Assembly: GCA_028565635.1 (NCBI GenBank) | Contig: JAOXYB010041194.1 | Location: forward strand, 1-12,999 | Length of the DNA stretch: 12,999 bases | Reading direction: 5' to 3' | Origin: Phoronis ovalis | Taxonomy: Eukaryota > Phoronida > Phoronidae | Shown here: in pieces, positions 1 through 7,707 of the stretch | Layout of the letters: every line of letters begins with the position of its first letter | Numbering within the stretch: position 1 is the first letter of the stretch | Notes under the pieces: model-generated | Database searches by the model: none | Seen by the model: only the letters and a program-made list of their open reading frames with translations | Told to the model about the DNA's origin: nothing | Program-made: the position numbers and the translations under genes

Positions 1-111
1 AGGTTTTGAAAAAATCTGGAAAACCTGTGGCTGCTACAATGAGAATTGGGCCAGGGAAGGATATGATGGGTGTATCTGCAGGAGACTGCGCTGTTAGAAT
101 GGCAAAAGCAG
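1..111 (+). CDS. BHMT: Betaine-homocysteine S-methyltransferase (BHMT-like), internal exon, 5' end outside window
   Basis: The frame starting at base 3 gives 36 codons without a stop. They include [20 protein letters not shown] and AKAG, which match the BHMT stretch SGKPVAATM...GV.PG.CAVRLVKAG just before the zinc-ligand segment GVNC. BHMT is a cytosolic zinc enzyme of the homocysteine-methyltransferase family that moves a methyl group from betaine to homocysteine, making methionine and dimethylglycine. The exon ends after the first base of a Gly codon at base 111, followed by the donor gtatgt at 112-117. The split Gly codon lies where the family has Ala-Gly-Ala. The exon start lies before the window. 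The next exon, which should carry GVNCHF, was not found on the + strand. The family call is confident. Whether the gene is intact is unknown. Confidence 0.85.
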
Positions 112-728
112 GTATGTTTACATCGAAACTGTATATCTCCTAAGTGTCATCTTATGTTAATTGTTGCTTGTTACCACTGATGTGCAAATGGAATTATATT
201 GGATGAAAAACCGAAATAACAATTAAAAAAACGATACAACAATTAAAAAAAATCCTTTGTTGGATATTTTTAAGAACTGCCTGCTACCAATTGAAGAGAC
301 CATAAGTAATCGTGCACTTATATGTATGCATTTTTGAATGGGTTTTAACTGCAAGACTATAAACATTGAATTTTCCTATATATGTCAATTGGTTTTGTAA
401 TTAATAAGTAGCTATTGTGAGAGAAAACTACACTGTCTAGCGGCAGACACAAACTTGAGATTTGACAAAACATATGTGGTACCTCACCTTTTTAAAATTC
501 CGTTTAATAGTGAGTAGTTAAAACCCTTCCAGATTTCAAGTTCAAGAAAATTTTCTTTTTTTCTGACTCCCATATTTTTAGAAGCACATTTGTCAAAATA
601 AAATGTCAAATATTTGAGACACTATTGGATATCCCAATACTGGTTGGAAGTTAACTTAGCTTAGTTTAAGCTTTATATATGCATGTATATGCAACCATGT
701 TTGGTTATTGGTTACGCAATCATATAAC
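112..728. other. Apparent BHMT intron or intergenic sequence, no gene seen
   Basis: AT-rich sequence follows the BHMT splice donor. No coding exon, RNA gene or clear repeat was recognised. Similarity to the second copy of the A/B duplication starts only near 729, so this part is unique in the window. It should be the start of the BHMT intron if that gene is intact. Confidence 0.4.
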
Positions 729-1380
729 ACATAATGTTATTAAGGATGTAATCAACTATAAACTGAGCAAAGACGCGATTTCCAGCCAATGCCTTGCACT
801 CAACACAAATAAATACGAGGCCACGCACAGGAGAACATTCAGGGGTACCCCAAAGTCTAATAGGTCCATACACCCTAACACAGTTTTTCTGCATGATGAC
901 ATATGTGTGAAATAATATCAGTTGATGCTAAACATTCTTGGTTTGTAAAAAAATACACAAGCCTTGGCGCCCGAACAGACGTTGTAGGCACCCCTGGCCA
1001 ATTTACAGTAACTTTTACATAACCATCACCGTTAGAAGGCAGTAGATGGCAGCGGCGTCCTGCTGTCTCTCTCGTGGTATTGCCATTTATATTCTCATTA
1101 ACAGGTGTTCTCTCAATGCCTCGGATATTTGCTTCTGAAATAACGCCATTTTTGAAACATAAAAGATATACAAGCAGCATGCACTCGTGTGCAATTCCAT
1201 TTAACACGTACATAGCCACGAAATGGTTTTCCGAAATCGCTTAATTTCTCAAAAAATAAGCGTTTTATTAAAAAGAATTATCACGAAATATATTCTAGAA
1301 ATGTCATAGTATTGATTTAGTTCATTTTCCTGCCATGACATGCCTAATTAAAGCAGTAATTAGCAAAATTTCGAAAACTG
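729..1380. repeat. Segmental duplication A/B, block 1, copy A (partner 4633-5340)
   Basis: From the shared taatgttattaaggatgta onward this block aligns with 4633-5340 at roughly 80-85% by eye, with many small indels. Shared landmarks are cgcccgaacagacg, ccatacaccctaac and ataagcgttttattaaaa. The copies diverge at about 1380/5340. A minus-strand stretch near 910-1040 is open in both copies, but most codon differences change the amino acid and indels break the frame outside it, so I do not call a gene. It is probably an old non-coding duplicate or transposon remnant. Confidence 0.7.
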
Positions 1381-1544
1381 GTGGTGTTATACAAAAATTG
1401 AATTCGACAAAAAAGCCTCTTAGGTTAAATTTTGCGCAAAAACCTTTTAAAATATGAAAAATATAACTTATAAAGATATAAAAACTGACAAAATTTCATT
1501 CGTTTCTGATGCTTCCAAGTTTATTAAAAATTTAGCTCTTATCA
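1381..1544. other. Unmatched AT-rich spacer in copy A
   Basis: This sits between the two blocks shared with copy B. It occupies the place held in copy B by the ~870 bp at 5341-6214 and does not resemble it. No coding signal was seen. Confidence 0.35.
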
Positions 1545-1620
1545 TTGCCTTTCAAATTAGGACATCGGTATAATCATATTGCCACCAGGTGGCGTGTTTT
1601 GGCGCCATTTCTTATTTTCC

Positions 1621-1657
1621 TTTTTATTATTATTATTATTATTATTTATTTATTGAC
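1621..1657. repeat. ATT microsatellite, 3' tail of the LINE
   Basis: About seven ATT units followed by two TTTA-like units. On the minus strand this is the AAT-repeat tail directly after gtcaataaataaat, as expected for reverse-transcription priming by a LINE with a microsatellite 3' end. The matching tail in the opposite direction is at 2761-2781. Confidence 0.75.
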
Positions 1658-1845
1658 GAACAGGAAATCTTACATCTGTATGTTCAACATTAAATCAAAA
1701 ACAATACAAAATACAAAATCTACATTGTCAATCTATTTTACAAACTAACAAAATATAACAAACACACTATTAAATGCAACTAATATAATGTACAAGTACA
1801 TGAATATTACCTTGTGCAGTTAAACAGTATATATATAACTTAGAC

Positions 1846-2700
1846 TTATGCTGCTGCTACTTTCAATAATTCAGCGCGGATGGAAAATGCTTTACCGAGG
1901 AAACACGCTAATTTGGAAGTGGTCAATAAATTACTGTTTGTAAAGAGTAAAGAAAAAGCATCTTTTCCATGTACGTGAGAGATATTTGGAATAATAGTTT
2001 TGAGGTTATCATACATTGTTTTCCTTGAAATATCATACTTTGGACATTTAGTTACAAAATGTACCTCATCCTCTATTAAATTGTGACAGAATTTACAATA
2101 CCGTTCACTTACTATGATTTTTGATTTAGCCCATCTGCTACATTCAACCTCTAGATCATGGTCTCTAAATTTTGTCAGGATTCGGTATTTAAATTTACCT
2201 GTCTTAAATAGTTTGTAGGTCCTAAGTTTAGAGTCTTCCCTGTTTATTTCAATAGTGAACTCTTTGTCATAGATTTGCTTAACTCCAATTGAAACAATAC
2301 TGATTTCAGTCATGTGACCCAAGCCATGCGTAAATTATTGTCGGTAAGATACTTTCTTATTAACAATATCAAATTGGTGCTATATTTTACTTCTTGAAAG
2401 TAAGCCCGTTTAGCTAATCTATGGTTAGGTAACTTAGCTACTGTGCTCCAGTAATTGAGCATACACTTTATGAACTCAATTGTCATTTGGTATCGACCAA
2501 GTTAAGCCTTTATTGCCAGATTATTGGTCGATTTGCTGCACCCCATTATGTGTTTGCAAAATTTGTTGTGAACAATTTCAAAGAAAAGTTTGTTACCTTT
2601 TTCAAGATTGAATATTTTGTTATGAGTATCTTGTTATAGCTTAAAATTGGCTTAACCATGGTATCAAATAATTTTATATTATTCTTATTCATGTAGCGAA
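1846..2700 (-). pseudogene. LINE ORF2 remnant: thumb region and C-terminal Cys/His domain, frameshifted
   Basis: Reading right to left: LFDTMVKPIL (~2645-2675), KFCKHIMG (~2545-2565), LGRYQMTIEF (~2470-2501), LNYWSTVAKLPNHRLAKRAY (~2397-2456), SKLRTYKLFK (~2200-2232), and a C-terminal CKFC...HFVTKC zinc-knuckle-like motif (~2045-2097). This order (FCK..LG, then ELGRYP, then KYW, then KLRTYKLFK, then C..C/H..C) is the usual C-terminal half of LINE ORF2 polymerases in marine invertebrates. Damage: an in-frame TAA at 2502-2504 where the family has Glu before LGRY, a frameshift near 2310-2325 just before the last 157-codon open stretch, and another near 2625-2645. The endonuclease and the catalytic reverse-transcriptase core are absent. 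It is a dead, 5'-truncated copy. Confidence 0.88.
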
Positions 2701-2884
2701 CCACCCACAATTAAAGGACATATTCTAGTTATTTGTGTATTTAATATTATTTTCTGTTCGTCAATAAATAAATAATAATAATATTTTGCTAATAACTTCC
2801 GTTGTGATAACGCTATTGAAATTTGGCGTATAGAGTAATGTTACTAGACTAGTACCCTTTTATAATTATCACATCAGTAACATC

Positions 2885-3000
2885 ATACTGTCACCAGGTG
2901 GCGTATTTTGGCGCTATTTGTTATTTTGCTAATAACTTCCGTTGTAATAACGGTACATTATTGAAATTTGGCACATTGCCACCAGGTGTAACACGTGTTA
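2885..3000. repeat. ~135-150 bp tandem repeat family, copy A part
   Basis: The unit contains atacTGTCACCAGGTGGCGT and tattttgctaataacttccg, then taacggtac and gaaatttggcac. In copy A one unit starts near 1576 and is split by the LINE, another starts near 2885, and a shortened one near 2973. The core gccaccaggtggc is palindromic. Function unknown. It resembles a degenerate satellite or the inside of a non-autonomous transposon. Confidence 0.65.
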
Positions 3001-3713
3001 GCTGTAATATGATACAACATGCACCTACTGAAGGGTGCAACAGCACATCTTATAAAATACCTTTGAAGCGAGTTATTTAACTCTGTTTCCATCTGCTGGC
3101 TCTTTAGAGGTATACAATAAAAGCAGATTACACTTTTATTTTCCTTATTTTAGAATTCCGAAAAAGGTTGCCATGACACTGAAATGTGACAAATTGTGGC
3201 TTTTTGCAGCAATTTGTATTATAGCAGATATTTCAAATACCGGCATCTTTTTACGAACACCGTTATGACAATTAATACGCTAATAAAACATCCACAAGCA
3301 ATATTTGGACAGCCATTCCAAGTTATGTATTCAATTGTGTGATCTCAGATCATCATGTGATGTCGAGCACCGGGTTACTGACGAAGTGAGCATACTTCAG
3401 ATACTTTTAAAGTGCGAAGTAAGGGGAAATCACTTGTATACGTAGGATGCACACTCTTCCACGATACTCGTAGCTTTTAACTCCTGCCTAAGAATCTTAA
3501 ATTATAACCACCTTTTCTTTTTCTAGCAAGGAAAGCTTAGTGAATTTATTTGTACAATCCAAAAATGAAGCTCACACTCTAAAGGCTTAATTTCTTGTAC
3601 TCCACGCAAACAAGATGAACATTAACATTTGATGGCTAGTATATTTAAAACATACCACTTTTAGCTTTCCTGAGCTATTCTTCCAAATTCATATTAAATT
3701 TCGTTTAACACTA

Positions 3714-3719
3714 TTTATT
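3714..3719 (-). terminator. AATAAA polyadenylation signal of the copy A terminal-exon remnant
   Basis: The minus strand reads AATAAA about 137 nt past the TAA that ends the poly-Gly stretch. The same hexamer sits at the matching place in copy B (7305-7310), so it predates the A/B duplication. Confidence 0.5.
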
Positions 3720-3855
3720 TACACAGAACCTAATTTTTTTGAAAAATATATTACATTTAACTAAAATCTAGGTTAATGCTCGTAGTAATTCAAAGCAATT
3801 CAATTGTTTCCATGAGATATCAATATCGAAATTTCCCAGAATGTTTCTTTACACA

Positions 3856-4089
3856 TTAACAACCACCGCCACCACCACCACCACCACCACCACCACCACC
3901 ACCACCTCCACCTCCACCTCCACCGCCGCCTGACCATCCTCCTCCTCGCCCTCCTCCTCCACATCCATATTGTGCCGACAAAACTACAATTTTAATTAAA
4001 ATAAGACTGCAACTGCCCCGAAAATGATGCCAATAATTGCTCCAGAAGAAAGACCACTTGAGCATGTTCGCTTGCCACGTAATACAGAC
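3856..4089 (-). pseudogene. Broken duplicate of the terminal exon (membrane segment and poly-Gly tail) of the MOLO1-like gene
   Basis: The acceptor ttccttatag at 4090-4099 and the opening SVLRGKRTCSSG are kept and match the intact exon at 7449-7707 in the same splice phase. Read in that phase, the exon hits TAA after about 30 residues, inside the hydrophobic stretch (GAIIGIIFGAVAVLF). A frameshift in the membrane segment puts the glycine-rich end (GCGGGGRGGGWS, then 23 Gly, then Cys and TAA) in another frame. The length of 234 nt against 259 also does not keep frame. Homology to the gene stops near 4276, inside the preceding intron, and no matching upstream exon exists. This is therefore a 3'-end fragment created by duplication. 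A conceivable role as a truncating alternative last exon is speculation. Confidence 0.8.
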
Positions 4090-4276
4090 CTATAAGGAAA
4101 TTACACTAGCGTGTACCTTTAGCACAGAAGAGTATTTTACTCGAGTCATCATGTACTTGTTAAATCGCCTACACTTTGGTAGCATTTATAATTTAAAATA
4201 ACGTTCAATTTTATGTTCCATATTTCGATTTCTTTTTACGTTTCTTTCCATCTCTAGCTGTCGCTGTCAATGTCGT

Positions 4277-4632
4277 AATTATGCTAATATAAGTTAAAGC
4301 ATTTGATAATGTAGCATAGATTGGAAGGCCATCTCTGTTCCCCACTCACCAGCAAGCTGAAGTTATTTATACTCACCAGCCAGCTAAGAATGCGGAGGAA
4401 CTTTATCTGCCAGCTGAAATTTGCAAAAAAAGTTGTTGTTTCATTGGGTTTCGCGCTTAAATGAATCATTTAGTGGTGTTAATATGGAGAATCAGATCTG
4501 TTCCCCATTACCAGCTGGATGAACTGTTGAAGGTTTGCCAGCCACTCGTCTGGGGAACAGATATTATGGGGAACAGACTCGGTGCGTGGGTGCTTCAAGG
4601 AAAACAGTATTTGACAATGTCCGATCAGGACA
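4277..4632. other. Unique spacer between copies A and B with inverted repeats
   Basis: No homology to the rest of the window was seen. It has a perfect 12-bp inverted repeat, atctgttcccca at 4496-4507 and tggggaacagat at 4551-4562. A further tggggaacag lies at 4567-4576 and a related ctgttcccca near 4336. Several ccagc motifs occur in it. Overlapping open frames on both strands (~4461-4730) match no family I know. It could be a decayed DNA transposon or simply junction sequence. Confidence 0.4.
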
Positions 4633-5340
4633 TTAATGTTATTAAGGATGTAATCAACTATAAACTGCGCAAAGCCGCGATTGCCTGCCAGGGCCTTGCA
4701 CTCAATACAAATAAATGCTAGGCTACGCACAGGACCCTAATGTCAAATACGTTTTCGCGGAATAATGGCGGAAGGACATTCACCGGTATCCATACACCCT
4801 AACGCAGTTTTTCTGATAACATGTGTGTGAAATATTATCAGTGGATGTTAAAAATTGTTGGTTGGTTAAAAAATACCCAAGCCTATGCGCCCGAACAGAC
4901 GTCCTAGGCACCCTTGACCAATTTACAGTAACTTTTACACAACCATCACCGTTAGGAGGTAGCTAATAGGTAGCAGCCGCGTCCTAGCTGCCTGTCTCTT
5001 TCGTGGTATTGGCTTTTATTCTCATTAACAGCTGTTCTCACAATGCCTCAGGTATTTGCTGCTGAAATAACGCCATCTTTGCAACAAAAAAGATACACAA
5101 GCAGCATGATAACTCGCATTATATTGGTACAGATTTCGCGCGCCCGTGTGCAATTCCATTTAACATGTACATAGCCCCGATATGGGGTTCCGAAATCGCT
5201 TAATTTCTTAAAAAATAAGCGTTTTATTAAAATGAATTATGACGAAATATTTTCTAGAAATGTCATAGTATTGATTTATAGTTTATTTTCCTGCTATGAC
5301 ATGCCTAATTAATGCAGTAATTAGCATTTTTGCGAAAACT
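4633..5340. repeat. Segmental duplication A/B, block 1, copy B
   Basis: Partner of 729-1380, with the same landmarks and many indels. No gene is supported. Copy B has extra short stretches (for example around 4735-4785 and 5120-5150), which shows that neither copy is under strong sequence constraint. Confidence 0.7.
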
Positions 5341-6214
5341 GATGGCGCCATATGGTGGAACAGTTTCACTACACTAAATAGTTCCTTTGAAAGCACCGGG
5401 CCTAAGTACACCGTAGCACCGGGCCTAAGTACACCGTAGCATGATTCTACGAATATAGTACCGGCATATTAATACACGTATTTTTTTCTTTTTTGGGGGT
5501 CCTGGCGTTTCAATTTTGGGTGTTTTGTAATGTCAACATGTTGTACTTTCTGACTAAGGCAATAAAATTCCAGAGATCATTACAATTTTTTAAAAATCGG
5601 AATTTGAATTCGAGCTTATTTGCCAGTGCGATTCATGGGTCGATTTTGTTCTAACGCGATTTTCTCAAAATCAGTGTGGTCAAGACTGCACGAAAATTTA
5701 ACTGGTAGTGTATGAAAGAGTGTACGCTAATATCATGAAGAGATAATAGTTCCGGAAATGTTGCTCTATTTGACATGTGCATGAACGTTACAACGTTTTT
5801 GTATTGAGTTGGATGGGGAGTCTAATAGTGTACTTGGGCCACCGGCAGACCAAAATCTTTAAAAACATACATGATCTGGGTAGGTTCGGTACACTCTAAT
5901 AGGCGTGAATATGCACATAATCAGACAGCACGAAATGTTCTTGAAAATATAACTATTTTTGTCTTTGTTTACATACCGCTTTGCTCACTGGCTGGTGATC
6001 GATTAATACCCATGCACTATTTTCACTTCCGGATCAGTGTTTCGCATAGCGACATTTAAAAAGATAAATGTAGCTCGAAATCTAGAACGAACAAGGATAG
6101 AAAATAACGTAGTCCAAGATACCGGTGAGAGTTTGGTAATATTTTTTATTTAATATCGAAATCTCTCATTTTCCCATTGTAACAGACGAGAGGTGAATTA
6201 GTGGTGTCCACTCT
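5341..6214. other. Copy B-specific unmatched segment
   Basis: About 870 bp with no counterpart in copy A. It includes a 23-bp tandem duplication at 5392-5437. No coding exon or RNA gene was recognised. A 62-codon open frame at 5871-6059 has no recognisable motif. No clear terminal inverted repeat or target duplication was found at its edges, so it could be an old insertion in B or a deletion in A. Confidence 0.4.
5392..5437. repeat. Perfect 23-bp tandem duplication
   Basis: Two identical 23-bp units, 5392-5414 and 5415-5437, each beginning agcaccgggcctaag and ending tacaccgt, followed by a third start, agca. They are much more GC-rich than their surroundings. Confidence 0.9.
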
Positions 6215-6545
6215 TTTCAAATTAGGACATCGGTATAATCATATTGCCACTGGGTGGCGTGTTTTGGTGACAATTCTTATTTTGCTAATAACTTCCGTTG
6301 TGATAATTAACGGTACGCTATTGAATTTGGCGCATAGAGTAATGTTACTAGTATGTTATAACATCAGTAACATCATACTGTCACCAGTTGGCGTATGTTG
6401 GAGCCATTTTTTATTTTGCTAATAACTTCCGTTGTAATAACGGTACAAAAGCATTATTGAAATTTGGCACATAGCATAGAGCAATGTTACTAGTATCTTT
6501 TTAATTATGACACCAGTAACATTATATTGCCAGCAGGTGTAACAC
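6210..6545. repeat. ~135-150 bp tandem repeat family, copy B (about two and a half units, uninterrupted)
   Basis: Equivalent points (atattgcc, atactgtc, atattgcc) fall at 6241, 6375 and 6524, giving spacings of 134 and 149 bp. Each unit carries a CACCAGGTGGCG-like palindrome, tattttgctaataacttccg and taacggtac. The first unit is the empty site for the LINE in copy A. Confidence 0.75.
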
Positions 6546-7448
6546 GTGTTAGCTGTAATAGGATTCAACACCTACTGAAGCGCGTAACAGCACATCTCAT
6601 AAAATACCTTTGAACCGAGTAATTTAACAGTGTTTGTATCTGCTGGCTCTTTGGAGATATACAATAAACAGCAGATTACAGTTTTATTTTCCTTATTTTA
6701 GAATTCCGAAAAAAGTTGCCATGACACAGTAATGTGACAAATTGTGACTTTTTGCGGCAATTTGTATTATAGTAGATATTTCAAATACCGGCATCTTTTT
6801 GTTTATACGAACACCGTTATGACAATTAATTATAATACGCTAATAAAACATCCACAAGCAATATTTGGACAGCCATTCCAAGTTTTATATATTCAATCCT
6901 GTGATTTCATCATGTGATGTCGAGCACCCGGTTACTGACGAAGTGTGCATACTTTTAAGTGCGATGGGGAAATCACTCGTATTGCATATTTATAAGAAGA
7001 CATGTTTTAATTTGTATAAATAATTGAGAACATTTTGCACTTTACATACGTGAGATGCACACACTTCTTCGATACTCATAGCTCTTTACTCCTGTCTAAG
7101 AATCTTAAATTATAACCACCTTTTCTTTTTCTAGCAAGGAAAACTTAGTGAATTTATTTTTACAATCCATAAATGAAATTCACACTCTGTAGGCTTAATT
7201 TCTTGTACTCCACGCAAACAAGATGGCTAGTATATTTAAAACATACCACTTTTAGCTGTCCTGAGCAATTCTTCCAAATTCATATTAAGTTTCGTTTAAC
7301 ACTATTTATTTACACAGAATCTAATTTTTTTGAAAATATATTACATTTAATTAAAATCTAGGTGCTCAAAGTAATTCATAGCAATTCAATTGTTTCCGCT
7401 TTCCATTAGGTATCAATATCGAAATCTCCCAGAATGTTTCTTTACACA
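6546..7448. repeat. Segmental duplication A/B, block 2, copy B: 3' flank and 3'UTR of the MOLO1-like gene
   Basis: Aligns with about 3000-3855 in copy A. The right-hand ~150 bp should be the 3'UTR of the minus-strand gene, because it follows its stop codon and contains AATAAA. No coding exon was seen in the rest. Confidence 0.7.
7305..7310 (-). terminator. AATAAA polyadenylation signal of the MOLO1-like gene
   Basis: The minus strand reads gtaAATAAAtag 139 nt beyond the stop codon at 7449-7451. Position and conservation in copy A fit the 3' end of the transcript. Confidence 0.6.
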
Positions 7449-7707
7449 TTAACAACCACCGCCGCCACCACCTCCGCCACCACCACCACCACCACCACCA
7501 CCACCACCACCACCACCACCGCCACCACCACCACCTCCACCACCTCCACCACCACCTCCACCGCCGCTTAACCATCCTCCTCCTCTACGTCCAAATAGTA
7601 CCACGAAAATCATAAATCCCATGAATGCAACCATCCCGCCAACGATGCCAGTAATTGTTCCACCTGAAACGCCACTTGAGCATGTTCGCTCGCCACGTAA
7701 TACGGAC
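7449..7707 (-). CDS. Terminal exon: membrane segment, Arg-Arg stop-transfer, 37-Gly tail, terminal Cys
   Basis: The acceptor ttccttacag precedes GTCCG. The first base completes the AG|G Arg codon left by the upstream exon. The order is SVLRGERTCSSG (end of the TPM domain), a hydrophobic run beginning TITGIVGGMVAFMGF and ending FVVLFG, RRGGGWLS, 37 consecutive Gly, Cys and TAA. Gly codons are mainly GGT, with GGA and GGC mixed in, so the DNA is a CCA/CCN microsatellite prone to length change. Glycine/cysteine-rich cytoplasmic tails occur in invertebrate MOLO1-domain proteins to my knowledge. The function of this tail is unknown. Confidence 0.85.

Larger units (their letters stand above)
1619..2781 (-). 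mobile_element. 5'-truncated LINE (non-LTR retrotransposon) insertion with outward-facing 3' tails at both ends
   Basis: The insertion splits one unit of the local repeat. Copy B has the uninterrupted site (cttattttgctaataac near 6275). Here the same target reads cttatttt, then 1163 bp, then tattttgctaataac. TATTTT at 1613-1618 and 2782-2787 is a probable 6-bp target-site duplication. The left end is the reverse complement of a LINE 3' tail of AAT-type repeats. The right end is the same tail in + orientation. The two 28-bp ends, 1636-1663 and 2754-2781, are perfect inverted repeats containing gacgaacag. The minus-strand body carries the reverse-transcriptase C-terminal region. The microsatellite tail, rather than poly(A), suits CR1/L2/Daphne-like clades, but the clade is not determined. 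Confidence 0.8.
2782..3855. repeat. Segmental duplication A/B, block 2, copy A (partner from ~6270 to 7448)
   Basis: With 1545-1618 this forms the second shared block, aligning with 6210-7448. It contains the ~135-150 bp repeat family, then sequence downstream of the terminal exon of the minus-strand gene. Shared landmarks include ttttattttccttattttag, ataaaacatccacaagcaat and ttaaattataaccacctttt. Short indels separate the copies. No coding exon was seen apart from the flank of the pseudo-exon that starts at 3856. Confidence 0.8.

Noticed and set aside
679-915. 78-codon + strand open frame and its antisense partner 712-894
   Set aside because: The homologous frames in copy B are interrupted, and the sequence is part of the non-coding duplicated block.
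875-1219. 114-codon minus-strand open frame, with a partly open counterpart near 4810-4985 in copy B
   Set aside because: Only about 55 codons are shared, most differences between the copies change the amino acid, indels break the frame outside that stretch, and no family motif is visible.
1545-1748. 67-codon + strand open frame with an Ile run
   Set aside because: It crosses from the tandem repeat into the ATT microsatellite tail of the LINE.
3860-3930. CRISPR-like or regulatory array in the CCA repeats
   Set aside because: It is a simple trinucleotide repeat encoding glycine on the minus strand, with no spacers.
4461-4730. Overlapping open frames on both strands
   Set aside because: They span a duplication junction and an inverted-repeat spacer, with no recognisable protein.
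7366-7575. Arg/Trp-rich minus-strand frame
   Set aside because: It is the out-of-frame reading of the poly-Gly CCN repeat. The spliced frame at 7449-7707 explains the sequence.
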